From the NCBI GenBank assembly GCA_003117195.1, contig BDSI01000004.1, positions 429,290 through 493,289 on the forward strand: a stretch of 64,000 nucleotides of DNA, given 5' to 3'. The position numbers and the translations under genes were made by a program. Every line of letters starts with the position of its first letter. Position 1 is the first letter of the stretch. The notes below the pieces were generated by a model. It saw nothing but the letters and a program-made list of their open reading frames with translations, was not told the origin of the DNA and made no database searches. Source of the DNA: Eudorina sp. 2006-703-Eu-15 (taxonomy: Eukaryota; Chlorophyta; Chlorophyceae; Chlamydomonadales; Volvocaceae). Positions 23,731 through 33,572 of this stretch are shown here, one piece after another.

Positions 23731-26700
23731 TCACTTGGCCGCGTTGCGTCGGTCGACGAAGTTGCGCTTGTAGTGCGCTTGACGGAGGGGGAGCAGGAAG
23801 GCCTCCAGCTCGGCGTCGGGGTCCCCCAGGATGCGGGCGCGGTTGCGGGCGATCCTCTCCAGCACCTCCTGGGTTTGGGAGGGCAGGGCGGAGCGGGAGG
23901 GGTGCAGCAGGCGGTCTGTGGGCAGCGAGGCGGCGAGGCGGAGCGGCGGGGCTGGCCACCTATTCCGAGTACTTCTGGGTGTAACCGGGTTCGTCTTCGG
24001 GTTCCTTTCATTTTATAAAGATTGACCGCCTAGCGGCGGGCGCGCTGATGCCGCCGCCGGGCAAGGTGCTAGCAACGTGGGGCAGTCCAGGAGCCCGCCG
24101 GGCGCTCCGGCGGCAGGATCAAACCCGCGCAAGAGGCGGACTACAGGCAGGGACGTCCCCCAGTTTGTGATAAACGGGGCCCCCCAGATGGGACGTCCAT
24201 TTTAGGTAGGTGCTGCAAGGGTTCGAGGGAGGGCACAGGGCAGTCGACAGAGGCCCGCGGGGACCACCGGGGCTGCTAGGGGACCCAGCCGGAGACGAGA
24301 CGGCAAGGCTGGGGCGATTTTACTCCCGTGGAGCTCCTCGGAGTGCGTTTTGGTTTTGTCTGGGATGTGCATGCAGCAGATCCGGCTCCTCATGAGCCTC
24401 TCCGTCACCACCCGCGCGAGAGAGGGGGTGCTTCGGCGGTCTTGCCGTTAGGCCCGGGTCAGCAGACCTGAGCCGGCGTCAGGCCCGGTCAGGTATGTGA
24501 CACGCACTGCCTGTACATATCACCTGTCAAGCTGGACTTCGTTTTCGCGGCTCAGTTTTTATTGATCTACCAGGTATAAGTGGGTAACTAGTTTCCTCGC
24601 TGGACACACATGCACACATACACAAACAGCACACCCGCACCAGCTGGCTTCCTTCAAAGAGACATCGCGCACCCCGCAGCCCACCACCCAAAAATGCACC
24701 TCTGACGACGCGGCAGCCTTTCCTTAGCTTTTCTGGTCGGACACCGGCTTCCGCCTGCGCGCATCCGTAGGGCGCTGCCATGCCCCTCGCGCATACATCG
24801 CGCACTCCTGCCTCGTCTTCCAAACGAACACAAACACATGACATCACTGGCTGTGTGTTCCACCCGTCACAAGACCTGCATGCGCCAACCTACCACGTGT
24901 TGGATTTACCCAAGGGCAAACCCCGATGGGGCGACGGTACCCTGCAACTGGGCGACCCCATTGCGGCGCTTCGCGACCCACCCCGGTAACGATATGAGTT
25001 CCGATCCTCACCTTCCGCTCCTCCTCCGAGATCTCTTTGTCCGCCTCCAGGGCCTCCGCGAGTCGGCGCAGGCTCATCAACTTGCGCTGAGGCCAGCGCT
25101 GTATGTTCAGTGTACGACAGCGACGCTTGAGGTCGGTGGCGCTGATCCCCAAGATCCGTACGACCTCCTGTACGGGAAGGTCAAACATGGTACGGAGCTC
25201 CTCCAGCGTGATGCGGTTGCACGTGCGCCCGCTGCGGGGCGTGACGGCGCCGCCGGTTCTGGCGGCGGCGGCGGCTCTGCCGCTGCCTGTTTGCGGCGCC
25301 GCCGCCGCCATAACTTCATCATCGTCATCATCACCGTCCCCGGACCTCTCGCCCTCCTCCGCCTCCTCCGACACATGATCCCGGCGAGCCGACAGCGGGT
25401 CTCGTGCCCTTGCCGCCTTGGCGGGGCTGGCCGCGCCTTTGCCACCAGCGCCGCCGGCCAGTGGCGCGTGCGCCGCCGCCGACGCCGCCTCCGGCTGCAG
25501 CTGCGGCGACATCACCTCCGCGGTCTCCGCGGGCGGTGATGCTGCCTCCGCCATGTAGCCCGAGCTGTCCATTGGGGTGTCGGCGCCTCCTACGTCCACG
25601 GGCGGCGGCGGCGGCGGCGGAGGTGCCGACGCGGCGGAGGCCGCCATCGACAGCTGCCGGGGGAGCTGTGCTGCTGGCGGCGCGGAGGCAGCGGGCTGCC
25701 AGGAAGTATCCGGTGTGGCGCAGCGTGGGGCTGTGCCCAAATCCTGAGGGACCGGGGGTTTCTGCGCGGCTGCCAGCTCAGCAGCTGTCGCCGACACCGC
25801 CCTGTGGCGCCCGTGCACCTGCTCGGGCGGCGGCGAAGGTCCCATAGCCCTCAACTGAGGGTTGTCCATCCGGCAGGGGTCTGACAGCGACGGCAGCAGA
25901 TGCGATGGCGCTTGTACGGGAGGTACGGCACCGCGGTCGATGTACGACCCCGCGAGGGCAAGACCGCCGCGGGTGCCGATGCCGCCGTTGGCGCCCTGTG
26001 GCTGCCGGGATTGCACCAGCGCCGCCGCGGCCTCATAGGCGGCGGCAGTCGCGCTGTATGACAGCAGTGACGACGGCCACGGGGCGGCTTCAATCTCTGC
26101 TAGGAGCATGTCCGCCATAGACCCACACGGCTTCGACTCCACATGCCGCTGCCGTGGGGCGGGGTCGGTGGGATCGCTACCGGCCTGCTGCCCCCGCGCG
26201 CGCTCCTGGAGGATGAGGAGGCTATCCAACGCTGTCCCTGTTGAGAAAATCGAAGACGGCGGCTGAGCAGCGGCGTCGGCGAGGGGTCCTGTCGTACGCA
26301 ATTGGGGTTGCTGCCACGAGGGACCCGGGTCACTGTGGTTTGGCACCAGGTACGACACGTCTTGCAGCTGCTGGGCCCAAGGCCAAGGCTCGGTAGTCGG
26401 AGTGTCCGCAGCGGTACTCCCCGAGCCCTTGGAGTACATTGGGGCCGGCAGCTGCTGTGGCTGCAGCTCTTGACCGGGTTGTGGCTGCCACTGAAACTGA
26501 TGCGGCGGCGGCGGCGGCTGCTGCTGTTGGAGCGATGGCTTAAGCTGTTGGTGCTGCAGCTGCTGTAACGGCTGCTGCTGCTGCTGCGGCGGCGGCGGTG
26601 GCTGGAACACCTGCTGCTGCTGCTGCTGCCGCTGCCACTGCTGCTGCGACAACTGATGGAACTGCTGCTGGTAATGTTGCTGCTGCTGGTAATGTTGCTG

Positions 26701-27372
26701 CTGCACGTATTGTTGTTGTTGCTGCTGCTGCTGTTGCTGTTGTTGTTGCTGCTGCTGCTGTTGCTGCACGTGCTGTTGTTGCTGCTGCTGCAGATGATGT
26801 TGCTGCTCCTGCAGATGTTGATGTTGCTGCTGCTTCATTTGTTGCCGCTGCTGCATTTGTTGTTGCTGCTGCATTTGTTGATGTTGCTGCTGCTGCTGCT
26901 GCATTTGTTGCTGCGGCGTCAACTGAGGCGGCTGAAACAGCTGCTGCTGCTGCATTCGACATCGGCCGTCCTGCTCTTGTGGCCGCCAATGGTCCACTTG
27001 CGGAAACAGCTCCACTTGCGGGAGAGAGGCGTGCCGGATCCCCGAATGGCGATGGCTGGGGCCAAGTGCCGCATCCTGCCAACCGCCGCCACAGCGGGTC
27101 GTCAGTGACAGCCACGCTGGGTTTGCCCCTTCCGCCGGAACCCCCCCTTGGTAACAATCGGTAAGCTCGGACAAGGTCCAGGGGCTGGGGATATGCTCCA
27201 GGGTATCTGAGGAGGAGAGCTGCCAGGCGGTTCCGGCGGGGCCCGTGGGGTGCGCCATCGGTGGGGTGGGGCAGCTGGTGTGTAGGCTAGGTAGAGCAGT
27301 ATCAGCCCGCCAGTCCGACAGGATTGGGAGCGACTTCAGAAAATCGTCGGCGTCCGCACCTAAAATGTCCAT
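23731..27372 (-). CDS. RWP-RK transcription factor with Gln-rich activation-like region
   Basis: Exon 1 is 27372-25012 and exon 2 is 23868-23731; the intron (25011-23869) is GT..AG, phase 0, with a C-rich tract ending ACCCAG. The product is 832 residues. Residues about 130-290 are extremely Gln-rich (CAG codons), followed by Pro/Gln and Ala/Ser/Pro regions. The DNA-binding domain at about 719-775 starts ITLEELRTMFDLPVQEVV and includes CRTLNIQRWPQRKLMSL, the RWP-RK signature (RWPQRK here). Exon 1 stops at SEEERK. Exon 2 supplies the rest of the conserved module, GDPDAELEAFLLPLRQAHYK, resembling the DPDLE...LRQ..FK segment that follows RWP-RK in plant RKD/NLP proteins; this is why I join it. 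RWP-RK factors control nitrogen responses and gamete or sex programmes in green algae; the target here is unknown. A TGTAA lies 16 bases past the stop. Confidence 0.86.
24100..24470 (+). mobile_element. LINE 3'-tail copy in the RWP-RK intron
   Basis: The block GGTGCTGCAAGG ... GGGCAGTC ... CCCAGCCGGAGACGAGACGGC is shared with 58560-58800. Its later part matches the sequence just after the LINE ORF stop at 29493. It continues to GTGCTTCGGCGGTCTTGCCG, also seen antisense at about 1000 and 5180. It sits in antisense orientation inside the intron of the minus-strand RWP-RK gene. A 5'-truncated, 3'-anchored copy is typical of LINE retrotransposition. Confidence 0.65.
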
Positions 27373-29115
27373 GTTACTTCACGAATGTCGCCTCGGGAGG
27401 AATGGCGACGACCCTGGTGCGTTGAGGAGCGAGTTTGTGGCGTTAATGAGCGGAGCGACGGGCACTGCTGGTACTGTTCGCCGAGACGGACCAATCGATA
27501 TGCGCAGATGAATTCATTAATGAAAAAAGGCTGTCGCATGTAGCCAAGGACGCTCCGCGGAACGGGACCTCGACGTATTGGACGGCAGTACGCGGCATAG
27601 GCTTGGGCAGGCGCACAGAGGAGCAGAATCCGATGGCTGATAGCGAGCCACGCGCTATCAGTGACATTCTACAGCTCCATGAAAGACAAGGCGGTCCTTG
27701 CAAGGCTGGTGAGCACACCGTAGCATGCTTTCGCCGTCCTTCCTATGCGCTACGCAGCAAAAACGTCACAGCGCAGCCGGCATGCGGATGATTGAGCCAT
27801 ACCTGGTAGCCCAAGCGCTGAGCTTACACCACCGAGGACACCAAACATCAGACAGAAATGACGCTTTCAAAATATAACAAAGCGATCATCACAATTGCCT
27901 TCGTTGCCAGAATACCGGAATGCTGATACGTAGTGAGGTAACACTTTGGAGTCTTAAGCGTATTACAATGAAGTTCGCAGTCTGCATAAGGGTACGAATC
28001 ATTCGGTCGGCCAATGCTTTCTGACATGACACAGCGACCAGGTATTTACGTAACGTTTGCGGACGATATGTTGCGTGTTCAGGCGTACGTCCTAACGCAC
28101 ATCAAGGACTCGTCGTAAGGTGCGTGTCGTAACTCGTGAACTGTGCGTGTACCAAAGTTTTTGTCTGCTTGCTTCGTCTGCTTTCAAAAGCGATGGACAA
28201 CAAAAAAGTGGATGCCCAACCCATGTTGGTGACTTGCTACGGCATACCTTGACATGAATTATTGTAGGCTCCAGACCGTAGAACCAATGGCCGTTCTATC
28301 GCCACGGATCTTGGCATTAAGTCTCAAAGTATGAAGCTGCAATTGTGTGCCGAGACTTGTGTGAATTAATTGCATAAATTTCTTGGCCTCGCGGTCTTGG
28401 CCGTGCCCCTTCCATGGCTTTCAGTGAACTAGGATCTATGTGCTGAAAACAATCAGTCGGTCTACATGATTAAGCATGATTCTGCAGCGCTGCCTCGCCC
28501 GGCCCTGCAGCCGAGATGAGTTGGCCCTGCAGCTAAACAAGCTGAACTGCAAAAAAACGGCACACAGACCACGTTATCTGCTACATATTTTCCTTGTACA
28601 ATCTAAATGAAACCGAGTTTGTAAAGGCATCTTTGATCTAACCCCGCGAATAAAAAACCCTAGGGTTTGCAGCTCCGTCTGGCAATTTTGGAGGATTTCC
28701 TTTTACTGAATAATACTCGAGTGAAAGTTCTAATTGTGGATTTTTTGTTGGCAGCCCTTGCTGTAGCCCTTGTGAGGTTAGCCTGGGTTAGCCAACTAAA
28801 CTCATGTTCAGAACCGCTTTGATAAGTTAGTATACAAAGCACACTAGGTATCATTGCCATTGGCACACGTGTTTACGTGCTAACATATGGCACCGAATGC
28901 AGCGACTGCGATAGAAAAGTAAGTCGTGCAGGCGACGACGAACACGTGATTCGTCGATGCATCGGCAAAATGCGTTCCTGTTGTAAAGGATTGTATGTGT
29001 GGAATGGAATCCTGAGCAGCAATTGAGTATTTTCCCTAGGGCGCGCCATATCGACCCCGGGGTTATGTAAGAGGAGTTTCCCTCGGATGGTAAGCTGTCG
29101 AAGTACAAGCACTGG
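27373..29115. other. Intergenic, upstream of the RWP-RK gene
   Basis: AT-richer, no supported exon. The interval should contain the RWP-RK promoter near its left end. The 28660-28866 minus-strand frame is short and unrecognised. Confidence 0.45.
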
Positions 29116-29560
29116 ATGGGTCTGTCGTTTGCAGGCGCGGCAGCCGTGATGTGGCCGCCACATGCTACGGTATTCATTCCCTGCAGCGCGCGTCGCAAAC
29201 TAATGCAGCTCCGGTTGTCTTGCTGGGCGCTGGAGGTCAACAGAGGGCGCAGGGGCAGACACCGTGTCACTAGGGAGAAGCGGGTCTGTCGTTGCTGTGG
29301 GGTCGCGGGTCAGGTCGAGGCTAAAATGCACGTTTTGCTAGACTGCCCTTTGTACGACATTATACGTGCGGAGGAGGGCTTTCCTCAGTTCACTGCCATG
29401 CTGGAAGCCATGGCCTGGGACCTGGCTCGGTCAGCAAGGCTCTTGGAGCGCATGTGGGCCCACCGCAATTCAATTGTCCCGTTTGGACGGTAGGTGCTGC
29501 ACGGGGCCCAGTCGGAGACGAGAGGGCATGGCTGAGGCGCCCTTTGGCAATAAAGGCAGC
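29116..29560 (+). mobile_element. 5'-truncated LINE: C-terminal end of ORF2 plus 3' tail
   Basis: The open frame to 29493 encodes the C-terminal zinc-knuckle region of a non-LTR retrotransposon polyprotein: a Cys-rich VCRCCG, then the hallmark HVLLDCPLYDIIR, with stop after VPFGR. The reverse-transcriptase core is missing, so this is a truncated copy. The true 5' junction probably lies between 29100 and 29200; upstream codons look non-homologous. After the stop comes the 3' tail, GTGCTGCACGGGGCCCAG then a GGAGACGAGAGGG block, which reappears at 24.2 kb and 58.6 kb, and an AATAAAG-like end near 29550. Confidence 0.8.
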
Positions 29561-29934
29561 GAAAATGGCCGAGCCCCCGCCTTCTGCTTGTCGCTAAGTT
29601 TTGGGACCGAGAACCCTGCGTTTACCCGTGCCGCATCCTACCTGACGGAGCGGCGGTGTGCAGTACGTAACGTGACGCCTCATGAGGGCAGAACCTTGCC
29701 GTCGGGTCAGCACTCGGGGCCGTACACGAACGGATCCATGCGGCGCATGAGATCCAGATCCAGCGTCAAAACTCGCGAACCGCGTGCGAGGATTCGCGCG
29801 GGCGTCAGCGTTCGCAACACCACCCGTGTGCACCCGGATGCTTCTTCGCAGCCCTCCTCAGTCCCAATCCCAATCGTGTACCCGATACAAGGTGAACTCA
29901 TAGCTAGTCTTCACACCCCCCCCCCCCATGCGAG

Positions 29935-30000
29935 GAAGGTGACGCGGGGCGGGCAAAGGGTCGGAATGCCCCATCGTTGGAGGATGACGTGCTACACGGA
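29935..30000 (+). repeat. 66-bp direct repeat, copy 1 (DIRS-like element)
   Basis: Begins GAAGGTGACGCGG and includes CCCCATCGTTGGA and GATGACGTGCT. Its second copy is at 30450-30515, with about ten differences. A third, partial copy (GGTCGGAATGCCCCAT) starts at 30005. It is interpreted as internal repeats of the flanking DIRS-like element. Confidence 0.65.
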
Positions 30001-30449
30001 CTATGGTCGGAATGCCCCATGCGAGGAAACGTTGACTTCTCTAGCAATGACGTAGGACTAGCAGGGAAGTCAGGTTCTAGCGACGAGTGGAATGGTTGGT
30101 AGTTGTTTCGGTTACGTACGGAGGTACGGCCGATTGCGGCGCCGTGGCAGCTTGTTCAGTGGCGGCCGAGACCGAGCTCGGTATCTGCCGTTGTTGCTAA
30201 TTCAATTATGTTAATGCCCTTCTGCCAGGGCATACTCCCCGCCCTCCCGACCCGGTTGGCAGCCGGTGGACGGATGGGGACGTGGGGTGTTGTTGGGGTT
30301 GCAACGGAGCCGGTTTGGACGATTCAGCAACAACCGGCTACGGGTCCAGCGTCGAACAAAATGCTTACGTGTGTTGCCCCGCAGGTTGTGTCTTGGGACT
30401 GGTGTTTGCACTTCGCGCATGTCTTGGAATGAATGTAACCGAGGAGCTA

Positions 30450-30515
30450 GAAGGTGACGCGGTGGGGGCTAATGGTCGGAACGCCCCATCGTTGGAGCAT
30501 GACGTGCTGCACGGA
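30450..30515 (+). repeat. 66-bp direct repeat, copy 2
   Basis: Partner of 29935-30000, lying just upstream of the PHD-like and recombinase coding remnants. Confidence 0.65.
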
Positions 30516-30639
30516 CGGGTGGAGGCCCAGAGGCCGGTCAGCCAGTGGTTACGTGGTTGCGATGAGGCAGTGCACGCTGATTCCGGTGGCTGCTTACTTC
30601 TGCATCGGCGTTCTACCTGTGACCACAGGGGGGCCACAG

Positions 30640-32400
30640 GGGCCCACAGGAACCCGGTCTGCCTGTGTGCTACCAGGGGCCCGACCCGGCGATGGTGCAT
30701 TGCGACGCGTGTGGCGCTGCGTACCGCCGCCGCTGCATCTGTCTGGGGCTGGACCGAGCAGCCTACCCGGGCGGTTGGTTCACATGTCAGGCCTGCGTGC
30801 TGGGCTCAGCAGGTTCGCCGCGCGCATCTTACCTCAGGGCCAGCAGCGTGGCAGCAGTTGGCGGCGCAGCCCGTGTCGCTGCTGGGATCGGCGGTGGCGC
30901 TCAGTTCAGCGTCAACGTACCACTCTAACCGCCGCCGCTTCGTGCGCTTCTGCGAGGAGGAGCTGGGCCTGGGCGAGTCGGCGGTGCTGCTACGGGAGCG
31001 AACGGCCGACCTCAACCCCATGCATGTTGGTATGCCTCTTCACCACATGGGCGGCAACTCGCTACACGAACGGTTCCGTGGAGGGAACGCTATCGGCGTT
31101 GGCGGACTGGCAGCGATCACGGGGGGGGGTCAGGACTGGGGACTGCGTCAGCCAGCAGCCGCGTGCACAGCTCACATTGCGCCGGGCGATGCAGTCACGG
31201 GTCAGCGTGAAGACGGACGGTCACGGCGCCAAGGTCCCCTTGACCATGTATCCATCGCACCATCGGTCTCCTGTGCCTGCTGATTGGGTGGCTGGCGACA
31301 AAGGCGGCTCGGCAGACCGCAGACGCAGCCCGACGTGCCTGCGACGCCTGTTGGCGCTTGGCGGGTCATCGGGTTCTTTGGACTGCTGCGGCGGTCAGAG
31401 CTGTTCGCGCTCACACCGGCGAACGTTTCGATAGAACCGGAGGGAGGTGTGGTGGTCCGGCTGGAGCGGGCAGTGAGGGAGATCAACTAGGGAACGGAGC
31501 ATCGGTGTTCTTAGGGGAGCTATCGGGAAGTGGGATTCCGGTAGGCAAGATTGTGCGCCGACACGTGGAGAACAGGGCGGGAGCGGAGGCCGGGGTCAGG
31601 GCCCCGCTTTTCCCGAAGTGGGTAGCTAGGGGCGGTCCCAACCCGGAGGTGGGGATGCAGAAGGGAGCGTTCATGGCACGGCTGAGAAAGTTGTTGAAGG
31701 AACTAGAAGATGATGTCCCGCGGCTCGCTGAATGTCCATTTGGGCCTGTTCTCGGCCCACCGCCTTCGGCGGGGAGGTGCAATTGCGATGGCGGAGGCGG
31801 GCATAAACGCGGTAGACGCTTACCGTACTACCTCTAATTATTTGCGAATAAATAATTAATTATTTACGACCTCGCAAAGCTCTAAAACAATGGCCTGGGG
31901 TACCTCGCAAAGAATTAGAGTTTGTAAATAAATACCTTGACAGCCTCGCAAAAATAACTCGCAAAAAAAATTAATCCGTGCAAGAGCACCGACAATACGC
32001 TAGGTGCTTTGGTTTAGAATCCCCTAGAATCGATGCTGCCGGGTGCGCAGGGTCTATGGTCGACGCTGCCTGACGCTGCGAGCTTGTGACAGGTCCGGGG
32101 TTGCACCACCTACGGTACTGCGCTCCATGCGTTCGCTTCTGTTCCGCCTGGAAGGGCACATCAACCTCGCAAAAATTGTTTTACGGCCGGGGTGCCTCGC
32201 AAAGCTTTACAGTATCTAGAAGAATTCCGAAGCACACCTCGCATAATTACAGTTTCTAAACTCAAATTATAATTATTTTCGGTCCTCGCAAATAATTATG
32301 CTCGCAAATAATTAGAGGTAGTACGGTACTTGCAGAGGACGCGTTTGGGGATTGTGGCGCATGCGTAAGGAGGAGAGGTGACGAAGACCGGGCAGTCGAT
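30640..32400 (+). pseudogene. DIRS-like tyrosine-recombinase retroelement relic (interrupted)
   Basis: Reading frames shift several times, so the copy is decayed. In order: a PHD-like Cys/His cluster at 30690-30795 (CDACGAAYRRRCICLGL, then WFTCQAC); an integrase SAM-like segment at about 30915-30980 (TYHSNRRRFVRFCEEELGL); the first catalytic arginine box GFFGLLRRSEL at 31371-31403; and the HxxR box AHRLRRGGAIAMAEAGI at 31755-31805. These are hallmarks of DIRS-type tyrosine recombinases (Volvox Kangaroo and Chlamydomonas TOC3 are relatives). The catalytic Tyr region is not seen. The frame is broken 15 bases after the HxxR box by the inverted-repeat element at 31821-32328. No reverse-transcriptase segment is recognisable in the window. 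Confidence 0.75.
31821..32328. mobile_element. 508-bp inverted-repeat (MITE-like) element inserted in the recombinase relic
   Basis: Perfect 27-bp terminal inverted repeats at 31821-31847 and 32302-32328 start TACCGTACTACCTCTAATTA. If the outer TA is the target duplication, the element proper is 31823-32326. It is AT-rich near both ends with a GC-richer centre, encodes nothing, and carries eight exact CTCGCAAA octamers (31871, 31904, 31945, 31958, 32166, 32196, 32285, 32301) plus one variant at 32238, all in the same orientation. It is interpreted as a non-autonomous DNA transposon with transposase-binding subterminal repeats. It is younger than the DIRS-like copy it splits. Confidence 0.85.
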
Positions 32401-33572
32401 GACCCAGCTCAGGGACATGGGATGGGGAGAGCCTAAGCCCGCGCTTGGCAGCGCGGAGGGCTCCGAATGACGGGAAAGGGCGCCTTGCCATTGAGCGGGT
32501 GGCAGGGTTGACGGGAGAGCAGAGGCCGGCACTCGGGGAGTACCGTATCTCAGGCCCGGGGCCCGTAGATCCCCCATCCCACATGTCGCCTCTCCCGGCC
32601 AGACGAAATTTTCCTTACGGGTATTAAACGGAGGAACGTTTTTGGGTGCGTGACAGTGGTGAGGGGCTGCCCTCCGCGGCGGACAACAGCGAGGCAGACG
32701 GTTCGGGGCCGGTCACAGCGAGTCGCATAGGGATTGTGGCTCATAGTTTTTTGTGGATTACAAGCGCACCCCGTGCCTCGCAGCACGATTGGACAGAAGT
32801 TCAGCACCTGGACTGAGGACGACCGGTTCGGCAAATAAAATGTGTTTTGTCCTGAGTGCTGCTTTCACCTGGTCTGGAAACGACTATTACAATAGACGAC
32901 GTGCAAAGGGTTCACGTTCCTCAATGAATAATCAATACATGAAGCATTTACCCGCAGCTCAAGCCTGTCCTGCCTGTTGGGTTCGTCGACGTTTGTCGGG
33001 GATTTCATCAAGAACCGTACCCGAACCTGTCCAGGCCCCGAGCGAGCGCGGACTGCCGGTCAAACATCGCAGACAGCATGTTGGACTTGGCTATGATTCA
33101 AGAAGATTGGTAAATGTGTAGAATAAATTTGGAGAACATCGCCGTTGCGATCTGAAGTGGCGCCGCATTACTAATGCCGGCACACATACACCTCCCGCCG
33201 GTCGCCTTAGTCACCTCCCTAACTGCCGATCGATCACCGACGTATGCATTTGGTCATCGTTTGCATGAAACCGCAATTCAATTCGAGGTTGCTGCTATGC
33301 ACGCCCATAAACTGTTATTTGAGGGTCCGAAGGCCTCTTGCGGGCCTGGGCCTCAATACGGCACACGAACCATTGTTGCTCGCCTGAAACGAAGCAAAGA
33401 GCTGCTAGTCCAATAATAAAATCACAATTACTTCATTATCGACATATCAAAATTGGTTACTGCAATTTCGCAGCAGACGACTGCGCCCGCCGAAGACCAC
33501 CTCGCTCTTTGCGCCTGATAGTAAAATCTTTTGGATCAGACCTAGGTTGCTGTCACCGTGCGGCTAAATTTG
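32400..33572. other. Intergenic, right flank of the retroelement cluster
   Basis: No supported exon. Sequence to about 32700 may still belong to the DIRS-like element; 33400-33550 is AT-rich and immediately precedes the kinase start codon. Confidence 0.4.

Noticed and set aside
24844..25011. C-terminal extension of the RWP-RK frame after EEERK
   Set aside because: A canonical GTGAGG donor follows EEERK, the extension is arbitrary in composition, and the conserved tail is found in the exon at 23868-23731.
26540..27164. Poly-Ala and poly-Leu frames across 26.5-27.2 kb
   Set aside because: Other-frame readings of the CAG-encoded Gln tract in the RWP-RK gene.
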